Source: Glandiceps talaboti
Lineage: Eukaryota; Hemichordata; Enteropneusta; Spengelidae
DNA length: 64,000 nucleotides
Direction of reading: 5' to 3'
Assembly: GCF_964340395.1 (NCBI RefSeq)
Contig: NC_135560.1
Location: 21,023,675-21,087,674, forward strand
The notes beneath the pieces are model-generated. The model was not told the DNA's origin. It saw nothing but the letters and a program-made list of their open reading frames with translations, and did not search any database. A program made the position numbers and the translations under genes. Position 1 is the stretch's first letter. Each line of letters starts with the position of its first letter. Below, piece by piece: positions 22,655 to 36,712 of this stretch.

Positions 22655-24674
22655 AAGATGACTTCTCTCAACATGTTATGGTTTTGCCTATTTCGTATTC
22701 TGTTTTGCCTTTTTTGGTTTATCATTGCTTGATGCTTTGGTGACAGGGTTTGAAATTTCCTTTATACAACAAGTTTTCCCCCCTATTATAGCTAATCGGA
22801 CTCTGTTGGCGTGGCCAGCATGTAGAACGATACTAAACATTTCCAGTACACTCTTTCGAAAATATTTGACGATGTCAAGGTTAATTTACCACAGAAGAAC
22901 TAAAAAAAATAATTATGTGACAGAAACAAATTTCACTACTCCACCGCACTGGGCGTGCTTCTGTACAGTGAACAAATGCATATCTTACATTTTCTAGGTC
23001 ATATTGGCACGTAGTGTTTAGTGCATGAGAATAAATCTGTAATCAGTCAACGAATCGTCGTACACGGCTCCTTGGGTTACAGAAATCACAAATATAAACA
23101 GAAAAAAATTACTTTGGAGAAATATGGAGCTAAAGGTACTTAATTCTGAAATTGTAAATTTAAAAGAACCATTATGGTTCCTGAGCCTTCGTGGCAAGTT
23201 CATGATTGTATCATCATAACCGGAAATAATTAAATATAGTTGAAAAATGACAAACGTATTAAGTTTTTCTGTAAATATCATTCCACTGGATGTGTGTGTT
23301 TGTATTTTCTGAGATGGAGCATAGTCGAATAATCACATGTATGTCACGTGACTGGTCGTTCGAACGTCAACAAACATATATCAAAACCACAATAACACAC
23401 CAACAAGTCTGTAATTAGCAAAAATGTGCTTGCATAGCAAACATAGATACATATTTATTGAGATCGAGTTTTTTCTGTCGAAAATCAAGCAAACAATCAA
23501 ACAAACAAACAAATCAACAAACACACACACAGACACAGACACACAAATCGAATGAAATGTTCACATCATAAAAAAATACAGACACTCGTGACCTATTATT
23601 TAGGATACTTGTTTCTAGTGTTTTTGATCGAACTCACTACCGATAACGCGTCATCACTTAACGTAGGTTATATATGCAGTGGTCACGATTTACAGCCTGA
23701 GGTGAAGTAAACTTGTCATGCATTGGCTAGATCATGGCGGTATAAAGAGAACGTCTACATCCATAGCTAGATCTTAGTTACATATACCGCTTTTTCACAA
23801 CTGTATCTCTGTGACACTGTATGAATTAATCCCCTTCGCTGTATACAATGCAAGATGCTTTGTTCACATTATATCGTGATACCTCGAAAATTTACAGAGT
23901 TCAAATTCAAAGCATAAAGAATTGTACACTTTGTGTTTGAACGTGAGGAGAAAATCACTCGCTTATGTTGATATTCATATTGTTATTGATAGTGTAGCAG
24001 TCGTTATTGTCGAATGACAATGTTGATGAGTGTTCATCAGACTTTGTGGTCGGACGATACATCTAGATTTGTCACAACGTGATGAAAACAGTTTCAATCT
24101 AAGGTCTGATCTGTTCGTAGCCAAAAATGAAATCTGATTCAATAAATTGTACGATTCCACAGAATTATCTTCTATCTAGTGAATAAAATCCTGAAGGCAG
24201 CATGCAAGGTTATTTATTATTTATTTAATATTTGGCACTATTTCATTTCATTCTAGTATTTGCATAAACTCTGTTTTATTATTTTACTCTGAATAGTAAA
24301 CTGAAATGACAAAATGCTTCTTGTCATTGTCTATCTGCCCCTATTTCGTCCTAAATTGATATTGTAAAAGATGAAAACTTGAGGCCACAAAACTAAGATG
24401 TCCCAGTATACCAAATTCAAACTTGCATAGAAGTCATACAGTATATGACTCATAAACGCCCTCAACGACAGAAATATTTGCTGGTAATTCATTTTCCTAT
24501 TTTCTCCCCATTCATCTTCAACTCCGTGCGAGTTTGTTAAAGAATCCGTCCTTCTGTACATGTGTTGTCGATTCCCCTAGATAATTTGTTTCGTTTTACA
24601 TATAAAATAGAGTACCACGTGAACGTGGTCGAAAAGCGTTTTCTTAGAAATAAAGTGTAAATTTAGATTAGCGG

Positions 24675-24680
24675 TTTATT
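24675..24680 (-). terminator. candidate polyadenylation signal of the Cys-rich gene
   Basis: AATAAA on the minus strand about 208 bases past the TGA at 24888-24890. Such hexamers are common in this AT-rich DNA. Confidence 0.3.
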
Positions 24681-24887
24681 TTATCAAATACTAGTATTTG
24701 ATGAGAAAGATTTAATAAACGTTGATTTGTCATACTCTCCTATTAATAACATTTGGGACATACATTGAGAATTTGATATTGCTTGAAAGTGTGGGCCTTC
24801 GGACGGCACTATTGCACGTAAGAATTTCACGTTGATTTGGCATCGATTTCACGTCGATTTCCTTTAGTCGGACCACCTACTATCCAC

Positions 24888-25152
24888 TCAAAGTTCATTT
24901 CTTAGCAACAAAAACTTAAAAGCAAATGCTACACATGCTGTCCGAAGAATAAACATTTCCCAACTGTGCGACATATTGCTTGCAGAGCTTTTATTGTTCC
25001 AATTCTTGAGTGATCTTTCGGCGATAATTTCATCAGCTTCGCAGTAAGGGTTGAAATCCTCGGCGAGATTGTTTCTCAAGTCTCTGGCTTCCGATCTCGT
25101 ACAGTATTGTTCTATTTTAAACTTTGCACAGTCTATTACTCTGGTGTATTCC
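24888..25152 (-). CDS. Cys-rich protein, terminal exon
   Basis: 265 bases, phase 2 in after TTTCTCTAATACAG, ending TGA. It encodes EYTRVIDCAKFKIEQYC and FNPYCEADE, then a glycosylatable spacer and a hydrophobic C-terminal run. Confidence 0.75.
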
Positions 25153-28100
25153 CTGTATTAGAGAAAGAAAATGGTTGAATTAAATTACTATGTGCTATCT
25201 TGTCAAACGTGAAGTGAACGTTACAGAGACTGAGTCTGAGTCTGAAAAGCGGCAAAGTCTGTAAATATGTGAGTTTATTATTACTTTTCTTTCATATTAA
25301 AATATATTTATGTATTTAAAATCACTTAAATATGTTTTTGTTATGTCTAGAAAATGATAAAACTTTCACTAAGAATTTGGCTATAGTATAAACATTATAT
25401 AATGATTATGATAAAAATCTCGTTAACCAACAAAATTGAAAAAGAAGCACAACTTTAATTCAAGGGATGTAAAATAAGTGAAATCGACTCCCTTGATTAT
25501 TCAAGATGGAAAATGGGATCATCTACAAACGTTTACATTTTATTATTTAAGTGATTAATTTGATCTGAATGACAACTTCTAGAACTTAGCAGATCAACGC
25601 GATTATATTATACTGTATATACAATGTACTCCAATGTTCAGCTAGTGGTAGAACATACCACATGTCGCTATATATCCAGTGTACGTTAGATTCTCAACCC
25701 TTGTACACTATACACCATATATAGCACACTAACAATCAAACATAAAGTATTGGGCATAGAGGAGCGTAAATCGGGATAACACTCGAAGTATCCATGTCAC
25801 TATTCAAGTTATAATATATATACTTTTAGGGGTTAGCATGTGTACCATTAAAGACGGATGTATCATCAATATGCTAATGCCTAGACCGTCGACAGTCGTT
25901 CGTGCCTTTTTTGCTGCGTTTTATCGAAAACTAAAGTCGTTGCCTCGCTCCGATCCGGAGCAATACTATAACCGCGTAGTTTGAACAGCGAGTGCCTGAG
26001 GCACGAGTTGCCTTCGGCACACACAGTTCGTGCCTTCGACATTCGCAGTTCCTATCAGTAAACGCATTAGTATTCAGTGCTGCGGGGCGAGGCGACGACT
26101 TTGTTTTAGATGAAACATAGCAAAAAAGGCACGAACGACTGTCGACAGTCTAGCTAATACCCAAACCTAACATTTAAATTCAATGCATAAATCTGAGCGC
26201 TCTGGATATATCGAAAACGATACTCACTCGCATAGCGTGTAATCTGCTGGGTTTATCCGAAATCTTTCTATGAAGTCTTCTCCACATTTGGGAGTCTGTC
26301 TATAATATCTTTCCGCACAACGTTTTTCCTGTGCATGTGGAGCCTGGGTAACAGCGGTGAGAGGAAGCCCGCCCTCTCTGCAGTATTTAGATTCTATGTC
26401 GCCCTTGGCATAGACCATACCCAGCGTAGTGTCGACGAGGCTGGAGAGATTGTCACCGTTTTCTAGGCACGATTTCATTACATTCTTCGTACAATCTACC
26501 ATTAACAAGTAGTATGTGCTGTGAATATGAAAACAGAACAGAAACAAAATATAGAGTTACTGTATGTTTTTTTTTTAAAGTTAACTGTTTTCATGAGAAC
26601 TATTTTAAAGGTCATGGGGTCCGTCTTTTGTTCCTGACCAACTTTTTCTACATGCAGTTCAATTTTTCTACCCGAATGCTAATCCTAAGCAGGGACTGGG
26701 ACATTCGAAATTAATACTAGTTTCATGAAAATCTCATATACAAACACTAAAGCAGTAGGAAGCCATGTGTGCATTGAAGAGACTTGAGTCTTGGCACATT
26801 ATATTACATGCCTTTGTATGTAACGGAATATAAATGTCTGTCATTGCAATTGACTTGGGTTATTAACTCGAATCGATAGTACAGCTTACTGATTAGCAAA
26901 GACATAAACCAGAAAGTGTCTTCAGTTTGTTATTTTCTGACACATCATACAGCCAATGTGGTTAAAAAGTACGTTCTGTGGTCGCCAGTGTGCTCGTTAG
27001 GAGCTAGAATCAATACTGTTATCACGGATAAATGATACCCAGCAACTGCAACTATTGATTTAATAGATGGGTTCTTCTAAACCGTTACTTTGAGAGTTCT
27101 CATCACTTCAAGTTACACTTAGTATGAATTAAGGGCGCTACATGTGCACATTCGTTCTACAATAGATAGATGTGGAGTTTTTAAATTAAGATCAATGAAG
27201 TACTATTACTGCTTTTATCAAATTAATGTTGTACAAGCTGTATGACGTAGTTTTTTTTAATGTCGACAGGTGAGATTCCCTGCAGTACTAATCCCTTGAG
27301 TGATGACTGAAAACATGAAATATACGTTAAATACATGAAATAAATAAATAACTGATGGAGTGGTTGATTAGGCCCCTTAAGGTTACATTTATTAATAATA
27401 TGATTAAATTACTGGTCGCAATATGCCTTTTTGTGTGTACAAGTTTGAAAATGGAAAGTTTTGTATAATTAAATTCTATTAAAATATATTCAACATTTAT
27501 AATTACATTGCTCTCTACTTTCTACATTAAATCAAATTATTGACTCGAGGCAAAATTCACATCCGGTCCTATATTTATTTGTATTTCCTGCGGAGTTAGC
27601 AATATTAACTTCCGATGGCCTGTGCCATACTTACAAATATAGTTTGTACTGGACGTCCTGTTTTGATTGGACACAGACTTGATGCTTGTACACACAAGGT
27701 TACATGGAATAGTTGTGTATTGAAACATAGCGAAGTGATTGCGCTATTCTCAGTTGTTTCGTATATATAATCTAAGAAGGAAATGTTCTCCTTACAATTC
27801 ATCAAAAAAAAATAAAAATTGACAAAAAGGACGATCGTACAATTGTACTTTAATAGTGACGCTAGAGTCACATACAGACACAAGAACTTGTTTGTCACCA
27901 CATTTGAAAATGCATGGGAAGTTAATATGGTCTGATCACTCATGTGAGTACAACTATATTTATGTAATCATAGGCATTGGAGAGAATTCTCACGAGTCAC
28001 ATACAGTAAATTGATAGTAAAATATATGTGATGGTTGGATAATTACGTGTAGAATGTAATAGTACTCTGTGATGTTTTTCACCTTTTGTAACATTTAGTT

Positions 28101-28763
28101 TTAAATTGTCTTTATCATTTTTATTGTATTCTTGACACAATTTGCCTTCGCTGTCACTTGTCAACGTATAAAATACGCGAGAGATGACAGTTAATATGTA
28201 TAAAGTAATAACAAGGCAAACAACTGATTACTGTTCAAGAAGGCACAAGAAAATTCTACGTTAATTTCGTGACTAACTTTCAAAGCTCATCTCATATTGT
28301 TATCGACGGTCTAAGCACGTGCCTTTTAAAACGCGATGTAGTCGTCTTTAGCCGATAACTGAATATAGTAATTAAGAAATAATTGACTTGCTTTGATCAC
28401 CCAAATCGTATGACCATTTGGAAATTACAGAGGTTAGAGAAAAGTCAATATGTCTGGGTTGGGACTGACATACGGGTCAATGACCCCCAAGACGAAAGAT
28501 ACTCAGCGCCACCTGCCAGTGTTCACAGATAAAATAGGAATAGCAAATTGAATTACTTGAAATAGCTCTTCCTACCTTTCGTTATTTTGATTTGCTAGCC
28601 AGCTTATTGGCGAGTATATGACTAACTTCCATCAAATTGTAGACTCAAGCTCTGCTCTATATTGTATTGACATCTCAACTATATACAATATAGCTTTATA
28701 TATGGGTATGGTTATATACTTATATATGGTTGTACATATACCTATATACCTAATGTACACACA

Positions 28764-28854
<91 letters not shown>

Positions 28855-28980
28855 CATCGCGAACCATACATTTTGAACCCTAATATTTCGAGGAGACTGA
28901 GCTACTTTTCATCGATGGGTCTCCAATTTTTCCCAAATAATCAAGTTCTGTCATAAAAACACACACACACACACACACAC

Positions 28981-29041
<61 letters not shown>

Positions 29042-29398
29042 TGTATCAAATACTAGTATGCTAATCGTGGATTTAGCTGTCTTCCCTAAAATGTTCCTTA
29101 TTTATCCAGACACCGCTGGGATAATTTAAGTAAAACTATAAGTAAAACTATTATGAGATTAAGCTCTATGTTTCTCTCTGTTTCCTCGGACTTTAAATGT
29201 TAAGCAAAGTTATAAAGTCTAATAAATGTCATGGAAAAAAATACTAGAAGTATAGCGTGACTTACTTGCAATTTCCTTTTGGGTTCGTTCTGATGGACAC
29301 AAAAAAGTCCAATGTGCATTGTTTGTTTTTATGGAAAAACTCAGTCCTCGTGCAATTACCAATTTTGGTGTATTCGCATCTCACCAAAGACAGTAAGC
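24888..29398 (-). CDS. cysteine-rich repeat protein, three 3' exons (5' end not found)
   Basis: Exons 29266-29398, 26228-26518 and 24888-25152 join in phase (1 in, then 2, then 2) and give at least 229 residues ending at TGA. I do not recognise the family. The protein carries two diverged repeats with the frame C-x2-DF...R-x-NP...C-x2-Y-x3-V-x-C-x7-C...Y-C. The intron falls at the same place and phase in both repeats, so they probably arose by exon duplication. The spacing resembles extracellular helical Cys-rich domains such as the nematode DUF19/T20D4.11 type, but that is only resemblance. The C-terminus has two Asn glycosylation sites (NKS, NMS) and then the hydrophobic stretch MFILRTACVAFAFKFLLL, followed by RNEL. 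This would suit a membrane or GPI anchor. Exon 29266-29398 may follow a signal-peptide exon with a phase 1 donor. Confidence 0.68.
25881..26153. mobile_element. foldback/MITE-like element with ~75-bp inverted ends
   Basis: CTAGACCGTCGACAGTCG at the left matches the reverse complement of the right end, and complementarity extends about 75 bases with scattered differences (CGTTCGTGCCTTTTTTGC shared). The centre is GC-rich and itself repetitive (GGCACGAG, CGGCAC). It sits in the intron between the last two Cys-rich exons. No transposase frame, so non-autonomous. Target duplication uncertain. Confidence 0.8.
26228..26518 (-). CDS. Cys-rich protein, middle exon
   Basis: 291 bases, phase 2-2, acceptor TTTTCATATTCACAG, donor GTGAGT. 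It encodes VDCTKNVMKSCLENGDN, ESKYCREGG, KRCAERYY, PKCGEDFIERFRINPADY and ends TLCE. Confidence 0.75.
28765..28850. repeat. (TA)n microsatellite
   Basis: About 40 TA units inside the Cys-rich gene's intron. Confidence 0.97.
28957..29039. repeat. (CA)n(TA)n compound microsatellite
   Basis: About 12 CA units, then about 27 TA units. Confidence 0.97.
29266..29398 (-). CDS. Cys-rich protein, first recognised exon
   Basis: 133 bases, phase 1 in after a strong acceptor (CTCTCTCCCCATGCAG) and phase 2 out at GTAAGT. It encodes LLSLVRCEYTKIGNCTRT, then NKQCTLDFFVSIRTNPKGNC. Its phase 2 donor fits the next exon exactly. Confidence 0.6.
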
Positions 29399-29782
29399 CT
29401 GCATGGGGAGAGAGAAGAAGAGACGACAAATTGTTAAACACATGCTCACTTTCAGATTTTCAACACTATGTTTTCGCTTTATCAAGTTGATTGTGTTGGT
29501 CGTGTCCATGCAAATGAAATCAAACGCCAAGTATCGATCTCAAACATACAGAACACTGCGGGTAACACCACCTGTATTTTTAACATATTTAATCATATTC
29601 AAAGTAACTTCAAGGGTCCTTAGGCAATCTCTTACAAATAGTTCTATTATATACATCATATGGTGTGTCATGTGAACAACCTAGACTATCAAACTAGTGA
29701 ACAAGTTGACAGGTGTGGACGAAAGCGTCATAAAACTTCAGACGTGCGAAGTATTTCAAATAGTTTAAAAATCAATATTGAT

Positions 29783-32072
<2,290 letters not shown>

Positions 32073-32153
<81 letters not shown>
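32073..32153. repeat. (AGAC)n microsatellite
   Basis: About 20 AGAC units. Confidence 0.97.
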
Positions 32154-32154
<1 letters not shown>

Positions 32155-32796
32155 GAAATTGCCTTCATTTCAAACTTCTGTAAAGTCAATACTGACAGCA
32201 TAGTGGTAGTCAGAACGTACAGTTCCAATGTTACTCTAGTTGAAACAATCAATATGAAGTAAAACCTTATTAGACATAACATAAACTAGATATTTTACGG
32301 CCTCCCAATTTGCATTCATGTTTTAAAATTTAAATCAAATATAGATTCTAATCTAAGACTGCGTGCTATGCACTACTTATAGTTTTAATAAATCAATCCT
32401 TTCGTTGTGCAAAAATTACTTGGTCCAAGCAATACTGATATACACCCTCCCTCTTCCTCCCCTCCTGGTCCCTCATACACACGATTTACTGGATGCAAAC
32501 AGTTGGACAACGTAGACCCTATTACATGTATGAACTTCCTATCTTTAAAGGGGCACCATTTATTGGTTATTCCATTGTTATATATGGAAGTTTACATATA
32601 CATAAATCTACTTTACACATTATGCTGACCATTAGGCCATCTACTCCTTTGCGAATATAAATGGCATTTTAATTAATACCGTAAAGCGCCATTCACTCAT
32701 TTGTGCATGTTTTTGTATGCATTGGGTACGAGGTGAAAAATTCAGCTAAAGTATGTAAATTAAGTATAGCATGTGAATTTTGAGTTGCATATTTAT

Positions 32797-32850
32797 TTAT
32801 TTGTTTATTTGTTTATTTATTTATTTATTTGTTTATTTATTTATTTATTG
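32797..32850. repeat. (TTTA/TTTG)n imperfect tract
   Basis: Short TTTA repeat with TTTG variants. Confidence 0.85.
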
Positions 32851-34892
32851 ACAGGTAGATTTTTATATTATTTTATTTTATTCTATTGTTGAGAAATTGC
32901 TTTGAACTCCAAAACGAGATACTCGTTGGCCCTGATGCTTCTGGGGTAGTTTGATGAAATGTAGAAGAAGTAAATGAAAACAATTATATGTGAAGTAGAC
33001 GAGCACAATATGCAGACTGTACTCACTCTGTATAAATTCATAACTTACAAGACATGTCTTTTCTTGAATGGTACTGGTATTTTCAAAAAATGCAATTTTG
33101 CACAGAAATAGAAGTAAAAGTTAACCGTTAATTTCAATGTAAAAAGATATCAATATACACGGCTATACATTAAATTCTCACAATTAATTTGTACCCTTTT
33201 GACTGTCAATCTTAGGGTCGTTGGCTTAAACCAGGCTTGGAATGGGGAATGGTAAACTTCAGAAATGTATTCCTTTTAATTATTATTTTCCAGACGTGTG
33301 TACGTAACTTAACTTACAGAGTTTTAAATAAACGTCTCTTTATTGTAAAGCAGTACTTCACTGCTGTAAAACACCACATTTGTCGCATAACCAAGAGAGA
33401 GTTATCTGAAATGGGAAAATATCTCTACTCAACATTTGTTGAAATATTATCTATAATTGAACACTTACTGTTAGGTTATGAAATAACGAATATGATTAAT
33501 ATAAGGTGATAGGATAGAATATAAACATAAATTTCGCTATCATATGTAAGTTACACCATCGATAGCTGATGTGTAGACCATTTGGAAACCGAGTATATAT
33601 AACGCCAACACATACCACGTTTCTGGGATGCTGAGTTTAGTTTCAATATTAGAAATAGAGCGTGTAGTCAGAGATCATTTTTCTTTCACTTCATAATAAA
33701 AAAAATTCAAACACATGCTGATGTTGGAAATCTCGAGTAGCTTTCACTCAGCTAGACCAAGCAATGAAGATAATCATCCTCAGCTAGCTAAACAGTTATT
33801 ATTATCACAACTACTAGTGAAGAGATGATCAGCGGACTTTCAATGTATGCCATCTCCAGACGAGCTGTGACGCGTCCGTTACTATGGCAACCCTCGTGGT
33901 GACGCTGTCAGTCAGAACAATATTGTTAATTGATTTTGAAGTAACTGTATCGTAACAATTAATTCTAAAGCTGTATGTGTGTGAAGCAGTATCCCTGGGG
34001 TTACAAAGCTGAAATAGAGCTACACTTTTTTACAGACCCATTCAAGCTTTTAAAGGAAAGAAAAGCAACGTGTAATCCAGAGAAAAGTAGAAAAAAGGAC
34101 TCTTTAGGTGAGTTCATTACAGCAACAAGCCAACCACGCGAAATATGTAAGACTAAAAGCCTGGTATTGTAAAGCAAAATCTTATCAGACACGCAAAATC
34201 ACGTCAGGGCCAACACGCTGAAATGACTCATAATGAACGCTGTCAGTCAGTAAAATAGACAAGTGCCAAATCAATGTAACCTGGTGCGTTTGTCAGTTTC
34301 AACTGTGAGATTTCCACCAGCCGATGATAGAATCGGTTACAGGAAGTCACAAGCTTTATTTCAGGAAATAAGCAATGTACAGAGACTCGATTGGCTTCAA
34401 ATCAGGACCTACAAGTCTCACAGGGTGGTTAACAGCAATAGTAAACCAACACATTTTGGTGACAGTCTGTTAAAAGTGTATTTACGTCTCTTAACACGGA
34501 CAGAGCCGCAATAAGGTCATGTTTTTGTTCCACTGCCACGCCTTCGGCAATGTAACTATTCTACATGAAATACATTTGCCCACCCTTTACAATAAAACCT
34601 ATTTATATAATGTTCCGTTGTCTGCTCGACAAAACTGATTATTGACGATAAATTAGCTTCAAATCTAATTTCACTCGTCAATGTACGCTATTGTATTTGA
34701 AAATTACCAGACTTGGCTAGACTGACAATGTGGCTGACGCAGTGGAAAATAAGGACACGGTGAAGGAAAAAACGCAATTTCGAAAGCCACATGCATATAC
34801 ATGTACTCAATTTACTATAACTTGGCCAATCAGAAACAATGCGAGAAGCCATTCCTTAAATAACAATTTAATTCTAAAGCTGTATGTGTGTG

Positions 34893-35115
34893 GTAGCAGC
34901 ATTCGCTGATGACAAAATGTAGTAATAATACTGGTCGTATCTTGTCTCCATTTTAAATTCATTGTTAAGCTTTGAATCTAGATTTTTGTTCATTTACAAC
35001 AGAATTACCCTTCTCTGTACTAAGATCACAACAGCTTATAACATAGTTTACTGATTTTTGCAGTATTATATTCATAATGAACTGAGTAGTCAATAATTGC
35101 GAAATTAATGTAGGT
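34893..35115. repeat. dispersed repeat 2, copy A
   Basis: Shares AAATTCATTGTTAA, CTTTGAATCT, TTTTTGCA and CAATAATTGCGAA-type blocks in order with 36489-36712, with scattered indels. Confidence 0.75.
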
Positions 35116-36373
35116 TTATTTTTACTGAAAATCGAACTTCATCCATTCTCTCCAAATTTCGCCACATGAAAGTTTGTTCCTTATCCTTTGGAATGATACC
35201 AGATATACATATTCGGGGATTCATCGTCTTGTTTTCAAGGAAACTGACTATCTTTATTTTCTCATAGAGTTAACACAATATTCGTTGGACATATTTCATT
35301 CTAAAATGACTAAATTTGATAACATTTTGACTTCAACATTTGTACAGTGACCCCGGATTTTTTTTCTCAAATTTTAACTGATGATAGGTTTGAGTTTTCT
35401 AGAACAAAGTAACAGAAAAAGTTTTAAAGCAGTTTATTTCCAATCACTTTTCACATTAATCGGTTTCAGAGATATCATCGGTACGACACACAACTCAAAG
35501 TTGACAATAATGTAAATACTCTTCTAAGATGTGTTGTCTAGCCATGTATTTGTCTACGTGGTCCAAATGAAAACAATTGTGTTTCAGATAACCTAACTGA
35601 CCATAGTTAAGTCACCGACCCTAAACATTATTTTACATTTTAAAAAAGGTACTAGGGAAATGAGAAAGTTTATTTCGGATTCCGTGAAAATTTAAACATT
35701 TGTATATTTATTCGAATTCAAGAAGATATAATAGAGAGAATCTACTTCTATTGCCGTGGAAATTTTCCAAATTATGTTTGGTAACAAAACCCTATTGCAG
35801 AGAAACCAGGTTTTTTTAGCCTTCTAGTTAAATTTATACAGTACAGTCCGCATATTGCGTTTATTTACTTCACACTTTTCATTTTGTTCTTTCATACCAC
35901 ATCAAACTATCGCAGAAGTATTGTGACCAACGAGTATATTTGTCTTAGGAATACCTGTGATAGAATATGAATCCTGCGTATTTTCACTGAACCTTTTGAG
36001 TTCAACAGACTGGCTAAGAGACTTTGATTGTGCGTGCGATGATCATTGTAAGAAAATTACAGTCATTCAAGACGGTAGCTAGCCATGTGATGGTTCTAAA
36101 TTTAACATAATTTGTACACTTTTTATAGTTACCAACTCCTCAAGATCAAATTGCATACAAAATGGGAACAAATTCAGGTCACCTTTGATATGGATACGAG
36201 TTTTTGAAATTGTAGATTCTGTTAGCGGTGATAAATCAATCACAAATTAACAAAGAATTCGAAGATGCTATACGATGCCTGTCTAAAAGAGTCGAATGTG
36301 TTAAATAAACCTTCACCAGGCCAACTAACCAAAGGAACTGGAAACTAAGTCTTGAAATAAATGGACTGATTTT

Positions 36374-36480
36374 GCCAATGACCCAACACGAAATAACTAG
36401 TTCCAGCAATGACCCAACACAAATAACTGGTTCCAGGGCCTTTTCATTGGAACCAGTTATTTCGTGTTGAGTCAATGCCA
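36374..36480. repeat. palindrome with a duplicated left arm
   Basis: Two tandem left arms (36374-36405 and 36406-36436, with CCAACACGAAATAACT) face one right arm (36449-36480). The right arm reads GGAACCAGTTATTTCGTGTT. Arm length is about 30 bases and the loop about 12, so either left arm can pair. Confidence 0.85.
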
Positions 36481-36488
36481 ATATAAAA

Positions 36489-36712
36489 GAGTCGCTGGTA
36501 GTATTTCGTGGTGACAGAATGTTCTAAAATGATGACGGTATGTTGTCGCCATTTCAAATTCATTGTTAACTTTGAATCTGAAGTTTTGTTAATTTACAGA
36601 ATTGTATTAGGGTACTGAGCTTATAATGTGGTTTAGTTATTTTTGCAATATTATATTTATACTGAGCCAAGTTGTCAACAATTGCGAAGTTCATCTCGGT
36701 CTTAGAACAGCT
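36489..36712. repeat. dispersed repeat 2, copy B
   Basis: Diverged direct copy of 34893-35115 about 1.6 kb away, and it begins next to the palindrome at 36374-36480. Element type unknown. Confidence 0.75.

Noticed and set aside
27605-27728. Candidate extra exon of the Cys-rich gene ending at GTAAGT (near 27630)
   Set aside because: The phase-compatible frame has a stop just upstream and no good acceptor. Exon 29266-29398 fits the downstream exon far better.
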